Part shown: positions 38,816-49,617 of the stretch, in pieces | Layout of the letters: each line of letters begins with the position of its first letter | Numbering within the stretch: position 1 is the stretch's first letter | From: Temnopleurus reevesii | Lineage: Eukaryota > Echinodermata > Echinoidea > Temnopleuroida > Temnopleuridae | Length of the DNA stretch: 64,000 nt | Reading direction: 5' to 3' | Assembly: GCA_036244855.1 (NCBI GenBank) | Contig: BQKZ01000336.1 | Span: 30,281-94,280 of the forward strand | Program-made: the position numbers and the translations under genes | The notes under the pieces: model-generated | Told to the model about the DNA's origin: nothing | What the model saw: only the letters and a program-made list of their open reading frames with translations | Database searches by the model: none

Positions 38816-39425
38816 CACCACCGTACATATCAACACATGCAAACTCTATTTGTACCAGCACAAAACTTTTGTATACACACCCATTGACTTTACACCCCTC
38901 TATTCATACTCGGCCGAAACTCGCCCGTTCGGCATACAACACAATGCACCCACTTCTTTTATACAGACCATCCCCACACACCTCCCCCAATTTATAGCCC
39001 TCAATCTAAGTCCCTGAAATTGACCCCGTCTGCGTAATGGAATTTTTTTTATGTCCCAAATCTAGCTCACCATGAAATTGATTTTCAGATAAGATGGATG
39101 TCAATGCTAACCGATTGTGCCTTTTATGTGCTGCACTAGATTTTTCTAAGTGCTGTAATTTCATATTTTTTGCTCGATCTGCGAGAGGGAGGAATACACA
39201 AATTTGAGACTTGGGTATTTTGTGGGGAAAAGGCACACAGCAGGGGTTGAGGCATGATTAGCAAGAAAAAAAAATAGAGAAAAAAAGGAATTTAACCACA
39301 ACTATGCCAACGCGTGTCATTCATCGGTCACGTATGCTGTTGCATAAATGAATATCGAGCTGTGATTCGCATTCATTCATGCCCAATTGACTGTCTCTGT
39401 GTGTGTAGATTGAATACATTGATAT

Positions 39426-40070
39426 GGACTGAAAAGTTAATGATGTTGTTGAAATTGGATACTTTTAGTGCTAAGGTGCACATGTACGAAAAGTATGAAT
39501 GAATGGAACCATTAATACCAATGCCAAAGTAACCCATTTAGACCAGATTCTTGCTAAAAACGTTTCAGGATGGGAATTGTGTTTATATTTTTAAATTACT
39601 TTCCAATTATTTCTCTACATGTCAGTGTTTGAGGTAATGTTTTTTTATGCATAGGTCTGTATCTGTGACACATAAGTTACCTAAAATGGAAAAAAGAGAA
39701 AAAGAGCCTAAACTTTGTCCACTTCATATACCGTACATGTATAAGCCAATATTTTATAGTACAGATATTTTCGCAATTTCGGACCAGTTTGACACACCAA
39801 TTGGCATGGTGTTATTTTCACATTTTCACATATGGTCTGAAAAGTTAATGATGTTGTTGAAATTGGATACTTTTAGTGCTAAGGTGCACATGTACGAAAA
39901 GTATGAATGAATGGAACCATTAATCCTTTGCCAAAGTAACCCATTTAGACCAGATTCTTGCTAAAACTATTCAGGATGGGAATTTTAGAATGGAAAAGTT
40001 TATTTATTTATTTTTTAATTCCTCTCCAATTATTTCTGTACATGTCAGTGTTTGAATAATATTTTTTTCT
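39426..40070. repeat. Tandem duplication, about 409-bp unit
   Basis: Block 39426-39575 (TGAAAAGTTAATGATGTTGT...CAGGATGGGAATT) recurs at 39834-39981. The following CCAATTATTTCT[CG]TACATG segment recurs too (about 39602 and 40026). Confidence 0.9.
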
Positions 40071-40742
40071 TACATAAATATCTGGGAAACATACATGTAA
40101 ATGACCTAATTTTGAAGAAAACATTTTTTGAGAAAACAAGCCTGAAATTTGTGCTGGGTTACTTGCAAGAGGTAATGTAGGATACATGTAGGCTAAATTG
40201 GAACAAAATTTGGAAGGCATAATCTTCAACAAAAGTAGATGTGACATATAGGCTATATAACCCAAAAATTTGTTTCAAGTATTTTAATAGATTTTGAAAT
40301 TGAAATTCATAACAAAATTTGAGTTTAATCTTTGTGCTGAGTTACCCCCAAGAAGTGAATTGGAACAGGACTTGGAAACCAATTTATGCTCAACGAAAAT
40401 GGATCTGACATGTAGGCTACATAACCCCATAAATTTGTCTCCAGTACTTATTTTGATAGATTTTGAAATTGAAATTTTCTCAGAAAAAATTGAGCTTGGT
40501 CGTTATGTAGGCTTAGACCCTGTTCACATGTAATGGCTTCCACTAAACTAGTTTCCAAAGCCGATTCGAAACCCCATGAAGTTAACTTCAAGTGGCTCTG
40601 TCAATGCTTGGCGTGAGATATTTCCATGTTCCCGTTATTGCTTGTGTGTGAATTATCCCCAAAGTGATCCTGTATATTGCCTGCCATTGAAGGCTGGCTC
40701 ATGAAGTCCCGAGTGCTCACATTACTGGCTGAACTGGATCCT

Positions 40743-40886
40743 GGGCCCAATTGCATAAAAGTTTCATTTAAACGCAAGTCAGAAAATTTAATGCAACTCT
40801 ATTTTCAACCAATCAGGAGCGTGTATTTAGGACTAGCGTTTAATTTTCTGAGTTGCGTTTAAACGCAACTTTTATGCAATAGGGCT
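40743..40886. mobile_element. MITE with long inverted ends (TTGCATAAAAGTTGCG)
   Basis: Left AATTGCATAAAAGTTTCATT and right GCGTTTAAACGCAACTTTTA are inverted repeats that continue through AACGCAA and AGAAAATT. About 145 bp, non-coding. Confidence 0.8.
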
Positions 40887-41779
40887 CTGGTCACTAAAAT
40901 CTACCTGGTAAGATGGATTTCCAAACTAGCTTGGATGTGAGAATGTGAAAATGTGAACATAACACCACACCAATTGCTGTGTCAAACTGGTCCAAAATTG
41001 CAAAAATATAGATCTGTACTTTATAATATTGGCTTTATAGTATGTGAAGTGGACTTGAAATCCACCTCTTGGGCCTTTAGAAGTACTGACATTATGAACT
41101 GGCTTTGAAATCGAGTTTAGTGGAGACCGCTCTTGAAAGGTATATGTGAACAGGGTTTTACTCTGAAGGGATGGAGTAGAAGACAATTTGTTCCTTTGTA
41201 GTTCAGTGCCAAGTTAGAGAGAGATTTACGGGCCTTTGAGGGTACTTCATTTACTTTGGAATGGAAACTGCTCGGAGGGGAACGGAGGCTTTTTGACTTT
41301 GCCACCTGCTGAGAGTAAAGTGCAGACAGCTTGACCTTTTGACCTTCGTGTCATGACCTCACTCAGGTCATAGCTGAGGAGATGGTGCTGATGACCCCTT
41401 AAACTATCAGCTCATGTCTGCGTCTTCTTCTGTCATATTCTATTCTGCTTTCTCCTCTCCCAGCTTTTCTCCACTCTCTATTCTCTTGTCTCTTCTCTAC
41501 CCTCGCTTTATCTTGTGAAGAATATACAAAGAAAATATAGTATGGAAGTTGCAGGTACGGTTAAAGTCATTATTTTAGCATGTAGACTTTAGCAAATTCA
41601 CTGAATTCCAGACATATTTACATATCAGTGGGTTGATTAAAAAGGTCATTGCACACAAGTTCATGGGCATTATAATGAGTGAAAATTTTAGAGAGATCAT
41701 AGTCAGAAAATTAGCGACAATAAAACCTCAGCGAAAATTTCACAAAATTTCTCCTATGTACTCCTCAACCCTTCCACCC

Positions 41780-42180
41780 AAGCCTCTAAAGTTCACTCCA
41801 AGTTGAAGAAAAAATACTGAGACTCCCAGGTTCCTCTCGTCGCCAGCCAGCGTCACTCGCGTATCGCTCCCAGGGCAGCCGAAGAGAAAATCGGCGGATC
41901 AAACCCAAACAAATCACAGATGGACTCTCTTTGGCAAGTTGGCAATAGGGCAACTCCGAGAAAATGACAGGCGCATTTATTTGGGTAGCCTCCCAGGGAT
42001 TTTGCTCGCCTGGATGCCAATTGAGGTGATGCTGATTCTATCTGGCAGCCGCCGATAACCGAGGCCCATCCCCTTCTGGCCCGCTCTCTAATGGGTCGAG
42101 ATTAAATTCTTCCGTTGTCATGCGAGGTTCGGGAGAGCGATGAGAGATAAAGAAAGAAAAAGGAGAGCGATGAGGATGAT
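41780..42180. promoter_or_regulatory. Candidate conserved regulatory block (weak)
   Basis: This stretch is noticeably less AT-rich and less repetitive than the surrounding intron, with no open frame spanning it. Composition is the only evidence; no specific element was identified. Confidence 0.25.
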
Positions 42181-42276
42181 GCCTCCAGTTTGAAAGTTTT
42201 TTTTCGAGGGAACGTGGGAGGGTGTGTATTTGGAGAATTTTGGTTACTTTTCAACCACAAGAGCTGGGCCGAAGGT

Positions 42277-42428
42277 NNNNNNNNNNNNNNNNNNNNNNNN
42301 NNNNNNNNNNNNNNNNNNNNNNNNNNNNNNNNNNNNNNNNNNNNNNNNNNNNNNNNNNNNNNNNNNNNNNNNNNNNNNNNNNNNNNNNNNNNNNNNNNNN
42401 NNNNNNNNNNNNNNNNNNNNNNNNNNNN
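42277..42428. other. Assembly gap (152 N)
   Basis: A run of N followed by poly-C. Frames through it are meaningless. Confidence 1.
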
Positions 42429-43197
42429 CCCCCCCCCCCCCCCCAGCGAGCCTGGTATTCTTCAAAACAGTCGAGTTGATAAGAACTAATGCACATGCAG
42501 CAAACGCAAATGTCACATTGATCAAGAAGTTGATACAGGACAGATTAAAGATAATTGGTAGGCCTGACAAGATACATGCGGACACAATCATGACAGACAG
42601 ATCAAGATAAAGGTGTGAGGTGCTCTATCGACTTTTCACTCCGTCAATTCATCCTATTTCTGAATCAAACACATCTTATTAAAATCACATACAGGAAGAC
42701 ACCCAGGTAGTTCGCAATTTATCAAAAATTTGACATTGCCCCTTCAATAAAAACTTCTGCGTCCAGCTTTTAAATGGGTTCCTTCCGCTGATGTCACCAG
42801 TGACATCACAAATGTTTATCGACAGCCAGATAAGGATTACTTCCTGATGAGATAACGAGTGCCTCTTATGACAGGAGACCTTGGCATTGGTCTTGTTTCG
42901 TCAATCAAAAAATAAAAAATAAGAACCTAGATAAATTGACAACGAGTTTTGGGATTCACAAACCTGCGGGATGTAGTTGGATCTCTTTTGTAAGGTCAGG
43001 GATTTGTAAAAAGTTCTTTTGGGTGATTGTTTGACTCCAGAGTATGTTTCTTTCTGGTTCTTGAGCCAGGTGTTGAATTATTCTTTGGATAAAGAAATGG
43101 GAAGTTTACTACACTGGCAAAAAAACTTATTTTCCAATGAGAGAAAGAAAAGCCCTTGAGGCTAAATCAATGTTGAGGTCCTCATCTCCCACAACGT

Positions 43198-43353
43198 CAT
43201 GGTAATCACCATCATCATCATCATCATCATCATCATCATAATTTTCTTCATCACGATCATTATTTTTTTCATCACCATCATCACCGTCGCCATCATCTCC
43301 ATCATCATCATCATCATCATCATCATAATCTCCATCTCCATCATCTCCATTAT

Positions 43354-43400
<47 letters not shown>

Positions 43401-43545
43401 CCATCATCATCACCACCACCATCAACATCACCATCATCACCACCAACATCATCATCATTATCATCATCATAATCATCATCATCAACTTTTTCACTGTCAT
43501 CTTTATTGTCATTGGCATCATCACCACCACCATTATCCACACACT
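43198..43545. repeat. CAT/ATC trinucleotide repeat tract
   Basis: About 350 bp of CAT repeats with CAC/CCAT interruptions. Overlapping frames (poly-Ile on plus, poly-Asp or poly-Met on minus) are translated simple repeat. Confidence 0.95.
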
Positions 43546-43769
43546 TATTAATAGCCAAGATATTGACTGTTTAAAACTTACCCTAAAAACAAACTCTAAA
43601 AGTTCAACACAGTCACTGACAACTAGGCAGCAGGTTATCTGCCCAGTCACGCTAGGAAAAGGTGCAATTATTTCCCTCCTCTTTCATTCTTTTTCCCCCT
43701 CTTTTGAACAAAATGGGTGATTGTGTGCACCTGTTTAGATGAGAAATTGTCTGATTGGATTAGGTATCT

Positions 43770-44045
43770 ATGGGAGGCATTCAGCGCTGTCACGCTACCC
43801 ATTCATCAATGACAACATGACTTTTCTTCTTGTCTCTTTTCTCTCAAAAGTAGGATTCACACTAAGGGGGTATTGTTCAAAATCAACTGCAAATCAACTG
43901 CAAACTTTGCAAATTGTAACGCGCATTTTCATTCGCGCACGGTATGCGCATTTAACGAGACGCGCTGTCACGCTACCCATTCATCAATGACATTATGAGT
44001 TTTCTTCTTGTCTCTTTTCTCTCAGTAGTAGGGTTCACACTAGTT
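43770..44045. repeat. Direct repeats flanking a partial MITE
   Basis: GCGCTGTCACGCTACCCATT and about 70 further bp occur at about 43785-43866 and 43963-44041. Between them lies a partial MITE starting GGGGGTATTGTTCAAAATC. Confidence 0.85.
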
Positions 44046-44242
44046 ATAGATAGATAGAATAAATGGTTTATATTCATTAAAAATCGTTGCAGCTAATAGC
44101 TGAATTGTCGTTTCAATTTACAGAGTAAAACATAAAAAATACAACATTAATAAAAGGCAATTTGAAGAATAATACAACTCTCTTAACACTCAGGAGAAAT
44201 TCTGCAGTTGCAGCTGCTCGACAGCGCCCTCTAAGAATCTGA

Positions 44243-44417
44243 CGATGTTGTTCAAAATCAACTGCAAATCAACTGTAACTTTGCAAATTGTTACGCGCAT
44301 TTTCATTAGTGGGCAGTATGCACCTTTAACAAGACGCGCATGAAACAATGATTTTGATTGGCACGTTCCGATCAATTGCAACTTACGATCAATTGCAACT
44401 TTTGAACAACACCCTTT
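44243..44417. mobile_element. MITE, GTGTTGTTCAAAA family
   Basis: Ends GATGTTGTTCAAAATC and TTTTGAACAACACCC are inverted. The interior (TTGCAAATTG[TC]TACGCGCATTTTCATT) matches the partial copy near 43870. Distant relatives lie at 62628-62788 and 63163-63344. Confidence 0.8.
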
Positions 44418-44482
44418 AAAAGTCGAATCTTTAGTGTTTCAGAAACTATGATAGTCTTACGAAAGCATGTATGTGCAGTGCA

Positions 44483-44775
44483 AAAGGGTGTTGTTGAACT
44501 CGCCAAGGCGCCTTGTTTTGGTCGAGAAGGTAACTTGTATAAACTTACCGTAGCGCCTTGTCTTAGACAAGAAGGCAAGAAGGCAACTTGAACTCACTCG
44601 CTTGGCGCCTTGTCTCGGACTAGAAGGTGTTTAAGAAGAGAATGTGAAAAGGCTACTTGAACTCACTCGCTTTATCTCGGACAAGAATTTGAGAAGACGA
44701 TTGTACAAACTTGCCTTGTCGCCTTGTTCAAGTCAAGAAGGTGATAAGGCGACTTGTACAAAACTTGTCAACATG
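44483..44775. repeat. GCGCCTTGTC...GACAAGAAGGC degenerate repeat
   Basis: Three to four degenerate units contain GCGCCTTGT, a TCTCGGACAAGAAGG-type block and AACTTG[AT]A[CA][TA]. It opens with AGGGTGTTGTTGAACT, similar to the MITE just upstream. Many internal inverted words. Confidence 0.7.
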
Positions 44776-45447
44776 CTGCATGCATAAGCTTCTGTTAGAC
44801 TGTTATAGTTTCTGACACCGCAAGATTTCGGCTCTCAGTGTGAACCTAACTTTCTGTCTTTTTCTTTCTTTTCCTTCTGAAAGGTCCACTGCACTGGCAG
44901 GTTCCGTCTGTACTGCATTTGCGAATGATTAATTTTTAGATTGATATTCTATTCTGTCTTCCGACAGATTATTTTATCTCTGTCTTTTAGTTATTTCTAC
45001 CTGTCTATCTGTATCTTCTTCTTTTTTTTTAAATTTGTTTGTTCTCTTATTCATGTACTTTTTAAAGAATAAACTTAATTGATTTCGTCTATTTTCTTAA
45101 TTATTTTTTATTTATTTAGAAATAGCTTATAGCAGTTTGTTTGTTGTATTTATGAATGTATTATATTTATATGTTTTATTTATATGTCGTACTGATCATT
45201 ATTTACAGTGCAAGTCAGAATTACTTGCTGACTTGATAACACTATAATTCAGTGAAAATGATAGTATGTAGCAAAGAATTCTCCATTGTTAAATTTACTC
45301 AAGATTATATTTAATTTTGATGTTTTTTAATGCAGACTGGGCCCATTTTACATAATTAAATTTTTTGGCATGACGAATATTACATGAATCATATTGTATG
45401 AATGCATTGAAATTTAATTGTTTTTATCCTCTCTCTTTTCTTTGCAG

Positions 45448-45507
45448 TGTATATATCCTTGCAAAAAGTCTCATAAATCTTTAGATACCTGCAAAGCTAA
45501 GTGCCAG
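45448..45507 (+). CDS. ANOS1: Anosmin-1 exon 3: Cys-rich region
   Basis: This 60-nt exon encodes 20 residues (71-90): CIYPCKK...LDTCKAKCQ. The acceptor is TTTGCAG and the donor CAG|GTAAGC, phase 0 on both sides. Four cysteines (C71, C75, C85, C89) line up with the vertebrate C-L-E-P-C...Q-C-x2-x-C segment. The exon begins exactly at the first Cys, as I recall for human exon 2, so this intron position appears conserved. The segment is part of the cysteine-rich N-terminal domain ahead of the WAP module. Confidence 0.94.
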
Positions 45508-46192
45508 GTAAGCTCACTTCAATTATATTACTTTTTTTTTATTCCTCCATATATGGAGAAATATTTATTATCATAGTGCTTTGTAAAATATTCTTGAGAT
45601 AATAGTGGTCATGTTTATAATGAAACCCTTGTTTTAACAAAGCTAATCCATTGATCTTTTAGAATGACTCCTCATTAATCAACCAATGATTGTTCCTCAT
45701 ATTGTTTCTGGTGCTAAGTCACCAAAGCAATAGGAACTCATTCCAAATGTGCCCCTCTCCATTCGACGCCAACCCCTTTATTATTTAAGCCTTATTTACG
45801 ACCTTGCCCAAGTGCTATCGTAAAATAAATCATTGTCTTAATCCCAGACCTGGTCTGCTGCCTTGTTAATTAGAATCTGGTCAGACTTTGGAGAGAAGAT
45901 AAGATTTGATTTGTGCGATCATCGTTGATTGACCCCTTCCCAGGGTAACTTGCTAGACGAAAACCTGTTTCCACTCAGCGACAAGGAAATCCTATCTTTG
46001 AGTCTTCTCTTACATGCTCTCAAGCGACCCTTGGACAGTTGTTCTCACTTTCGCACATGTCCGGAGACAAACATTCGATACTAGCGCCTTGTCGCGTGTG
46101 AACGCATTGTCGAGACACGACTCCAGTCGGCCTGTCCCGCCCACGTCTTCCTCACACAATGTGAGAGTTGACTCATCTTGCGAACAACGCTG

Positions 46193-46459
46193 AGTCCAGT
46201 TGAGGACTGTGTGTTCTGATAGCACCCATCTCTGCATATTCTCTTACACTGAACACACATAGACTGCATAGCACCCGACCACAGAGTCCTTACATAACCC
46301 TCTGATCAGTATACCCCTCTGATCTCGCCTCCATGGGGTATACAGATCAGAGGGTTATGTAAGGACTCTGTGGTTGAGTGCTATGTAGTCCCTGTGTGTT
46401 CAGTGTAAGAGAATACGCAGAGGTGGGTGCTATCAGAACACACAGTCCTCAACTGGACT
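46193..46459. repeat. Large hairpin: 125-bp arms, 17-nt loop
   Basis: Left arm 46193-46317 and right arm 46335-46459 are nearly perfect reverse complements (for example GTTGAGGACTGTGTGTTCTG and CAGAACACACAGTCCTCAAC), with only a few mismatches. Transcribed as part of intron 3, it would form a long double-stranded RNA stem. Confidence 0.92.
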
Positions 46460-47165
46460 AGTGAAGGCTCCATAGTTTTCTCATTCTCTCATTCTCTCAC
46501 TCTGTCACAGCTTTCCCCTTTCATTCTCGGCAAATTACCCGCCATTTCCTTACAATCAATTATGTAATTTACGAGACAAATTTTCAAGTATCGTTTGACA
46601 AATTTATTGGCATGCTTTGCCAAGATAAGCGACTGCTGACGTAAACATTTTGTTAAGCTATGGCCCCAGATTTATTACCACCTGTCGAGAGATTAGTACA
46701 ACATTCAGGCATTCTTTTTATCTCTAGAAGGTTCAATTTTTTCTTTCCTATTATAATTTTAAAATGCAAATAATTACAAGTAATTAAAGCTAATAATCGA
46801 GTACTTGCAGAAAATTTTTGAAAATTTTGAAAATAAGTGGTCAGAATTTACCCCAAAAGACATGCATAGATATAAATGTGTACAAAATGAGGAGATTATT
46901 GTCATAATCTAATTAAAATGTAACAATGTCAGGTCAATCAAAGTTTGCTTTGTAGGGGTTAGCCTTTATATGAAAACAGTATTTCCTCTCTTGTTTTTTG
47001 TGTGAGACTGTGTGCTGGTGAAAAATATAAAGCAAGAGCTGTGTTTTCTTGATTTTGCTACAATTAATCCTTTTTTGGTCAATTTTATTAAAATTAACTA
47101 TGAACAAACTCTAATTTATGATTGAACAACTTTATGGTGTGAATAGTTGGACTGCGGCTCACATA

Positions 47166-47454
47166 GTAATAATGATAATAATAATAATAATAATACACAA
47201 CATTTATATAGCGCTTAATACGAAGTTTTTCTAAGCGCTCTGTGCATTATTACCTGGCTATAGCATGGCTACCATTCGGCGCTCACTGCATTCAAGGAAT
47301 TTCTTCCTACCGGTACCCATTCACCTCACCTGGGTTGAGTACAGCACAATGCGGATAATTTTCTTGCTAAAGGAAATTGACGCCATAGGTGGGACTAGAA
47401 CCTACGACCCTAGGGTTGAAAGGCGAGAGTCAGAAACACTACACCAAAAAGCCA
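47166..47454 (-). mobile_element. tRNA-derived SINE, near full length
   Basis: On the minus strand the head reads TTTGGTGTAGTG...GGTCGTAGGTTCTAGTCCCA (box A- and box B-like promoter), then GGTGAATGGGTACC and the tail AGCGCTATATAAATG(TTATT)n. The tail is at the lower coordinate. Confidence 0.9.
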
Positions 47455-47596
47455 TTGAAGCACCATGTCTCCAAAAAATATTTTTGTTATAATGAATATT
47501 ATGATAATTATTATTATAACAATTAATAAAATGATTATTATTAAAATATTATGATTATAATTATAATTATTAAGACTCTTTCTCCTTCTCTTTCAG

Positions 47597-47819
47597 ACCC
47601 ACACAGAAGCTGTATCAGCTCCGGATATCTGCACTGAGTCTTGCAATTTTATCAAGTTAATAAAGAATGCTAAGATTGGGGTATGCCCAGCAACGTTTGG
47701 CGGCTTCGCCGAGGCGTGCGTGAACGAGTGCGACGACGATCAGGGCTGCAACGGAGAAAAGAAATGCTGCGATAACGGGTGCGGCCGAACTTGCCAGATG
47801 CCGCAGATTCGGAGAAAAG
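47597..47819 (+). CDS. ANOS1: Anosmin-1 exon 4: WAP four-disulfide core
   Basis: The exon encodes residues 91-164 plus the first base of codon 165. Two cysteines of the Cys-rich domain (C102, C106) are followed by a complete WAP domain. Its eight cysteines are C120, C131, C135, C141, C147, C148, C152 and C156, with the typical adjacent pair in KKCCDNGCG. GFAEACVNEC and NGCGRTCQMP are close to the vertebrate anosmin WAP. WAP modules resemble protease inhibitors; in anosmin the domain acts with FNIII-1 in FGFR1 binding and heparan-sulfate-dependent activity. The acceptor is CTTTCAG and the donor AAAG|GTCAGA (phase 1). The donor is weaker than its neighbours. This is the clearest exon of the gene. 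Confidence 0.98.
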
Positions 47820-49118
47820 GTCAGACCTGAAAATCACCTTCATTTTGATTGAATTCTGTTCAATTTTAGGATGCTACGTAACTTTTTTTGAGCACTTGCT
47901 GGGTCAGGCGATGTAGTGCAGAAATAGTTGGAAATCTGTTTCCTGGAAGTCAATTTTACTTGCCTTCCCAAAAATCCGCATAAAATACGTTAGTTAAAAG
48001 ACAGCAATAAAATGAAGTATTTAGATTCAGAAAAGCTGGAGTTGATGAGCCAGATTTTCATTTCAACCATTATGCAATTCCTTTTTCCCCCCCAAAGATG
48101 AATTTGTTTGTGTTGATTATTGTAATTTTATTTTCATATATCCAACTATTATCGTGGTATTAGCAGATTATCCACCAAGCGTAGATGGGCTACGATTATA
48201 AAAACGAGTATGGGTTATGCTAGTTACATGTACATGTATGTATTTATTTTTCAATAAAAACGATTCGTTTGGGTTGGTATTTTTAATATTTTTGTCATAA
48301 ATTCAAACTTATTATTGTATCCTTTGAAAATTATCCTCTAAGAGTGGGGCAATGGGCTACGATTACTAAAAGCAATGATGGGGTATGCTAGTTATTTATA
48401 TATTTTTCAATAAAAACAATTCGTTTGGGTTGGTAATTATCATTTTATTTTCATAAATCCAAATCTGTTTTCGTATTCTTCGCAGATTATCCCCCAAGAG
48501 TGGAGCGTAGATGGGCTACGATTATAAAAATGAGGATGGGTTATGCTAGTTATGTATTTATTTTTCAATAAAAACGTTTCGTTTCGGTTGGTAATTGTAA
48601 TTTTATTTTCATGAATCCAAATTTATTTTCGTATTCTTCGCAGATTATCCCCCAAGAGTGGAGCGTAGATGGGCTACAATTATAAAAACGAGGATGGGTT
48701 ATGCTAGTTATTTATATATTTTTCAATAAAAACAATTCGTTTGGGTTGGTAATTATCATTTTATTTTCATAAATCCAAATCTGTTTTCGTATTCTTCGCA
48801 GATTATCCCCCAAGAGTGGAGCGTAGATGGGCTACAATTATAAAAACGAGGATGGGTTATGCTAGTTATTTATATATTTTTCAATAAAAACAATTCGTTT
48901 GGGTTGGTAATTATCATTTTATTTTCATAAATCCAAATCTGTTTTCGTATTCTTCGCAGATTATCCCCCAAGAGTGGAGCGTAGATGGGCTACGATTATA
49001 AAAATTAGGATGGGTTATGCTAGTTATTTATATATTTTTCAATAAAAACGATTCGTTTGGGTTGGTATTTGTAATTTTTTTTGTCATAAATCCAAATTTA
49101 TTTTCGTATTCTTCGCAG
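47820..49118 (+). other. Intron 4 (1.3 kb), mostly tandem array
   Basis: Borders GTCAGA and TTCGCAG. The first ~280 bp are unique; the rest is the 158-bp array. Confidence 0.95.
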
Positions 49119-49165
49119 ATTATCCCCCAAGAGTGGAGCGTAGATGGGCTACGATTACTGAAAAT
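48100..49165 (+). repeat. 158-bp tandem array copying the exon 5 acceptor
   Basis: Seven units share the block ATTATCC[CA]CCAAG...GGGCTACGATTA. The block starts at 48167, 48330, 48486, 48644, 48802, 48960 and finally 49119 (true exon 5), so spacing is 163, 156, 158, 158, 158, 159. Each unit holds about 110 bp of intron, a 3' splice site (TTCGCAG in units 3-6, TAGCAG in unit 1, lost in unit 2) and about 45 bp of exon. In units 3-6 the copied exon frame runs past ATTATAAAAA and reaches TAA within about 30 codons. Middle units are nearly identical, so the array expanded recently. Confidence 0.96.
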
Positions 49166-49300
49166 GAGGACGGTGATTCCGCTACGGTGAGATGGCGGCC
49201 TGTGCCTGATCTGGCAGAGAGTGGCGTGGTGCTATACTCGGTGCAGGCCAAAAACCTTTCGCAAGCGCGGGCCCAGGCGTCCTGGTATGATGTCGGTGTG
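49119..49300 (+). CDS. ANOS1: Anosmin-1 exon 5: first half of FNIII-1
   Basis: The exon encodes residues 165-225. It starts in phase 1 (codon G|AT, Asp165) after CTTCGCAG and ends in phase 0 at GTG|GTAAGT. It carries the A, B and C strands of the first fibronectin type III domain: PPRVERRW..., the conserved core Trp of strand B (W190 in SATVRW), then VVLYSVQAK. The acceptor and first ~45 nt are the last member of a seven-unit, 158-bp tandem array in the preceding intron, so up to five nearly identical decoy acceptors precede it. Only this copy continues into an open FNIII frame; the others reach an in-frame TAA. Correct splicing must therefore choose the most distal 3' site. Confidence 0.96.
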
Positions 49301-49617
49301 GTAAGTACTGAGCAATTTTTCTGGCATGAAATATTTACCCAGGGCTAAATTGCAATTTCCGCGGAAAGCTTTAATTCTCCAACATTTTGTTTGCTGAATA
49401 ATGCAATTTCTCACTCAAGACTCAGCACATAGCACTCACCAATTTATCAACTTTAAGCTTATGGAATGAAGCATTTGAAGATTTAAAAAAACCCAGAAAA
49501 GCATAAAATCTGATTGAAGCATGGCAGAAGAAAGTAATTCTGAAACTTTCAAATTTTACTCTCTATTGTTTTACAGGTGATTATTGGGTACTAATTTTCA
49601 TCCCTTTGTATCTCTCA

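Larger units (their letters stand above)
36645..45447 (+). other. Intron 2 (8.8 kb)
   Basis: Borders GTAAGT and TTTGCAG. Apart from the repeats listed separately, 37380-38590 and 44830-45440 are AT-rich and show nothing recognisable. The block 41780-42180 is less AT-rich and more complex (candidate regulatory DNA). Confidence 0.8.
45508..47596 (+). other. Intron 3 (2.1 kb)
   Basis: Borders GTAAGC and TTTCAG. It holds a 125-bp-arm hairpin and a full SINE; the rest shows nothing recognisable. Confidence 0.9.

Noticed and set aside
38456..39017. Cys/Val- and His/Thr-rich ORFs on both strands
   Set aside because: They are translations of the CA-rich microsatellite.
43127..43720. Three overlapping ORFs of 143-173 codons
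   Set aside because: They are poly-Asp, poly-Met and poly-Ile translations of the CAT repeat.
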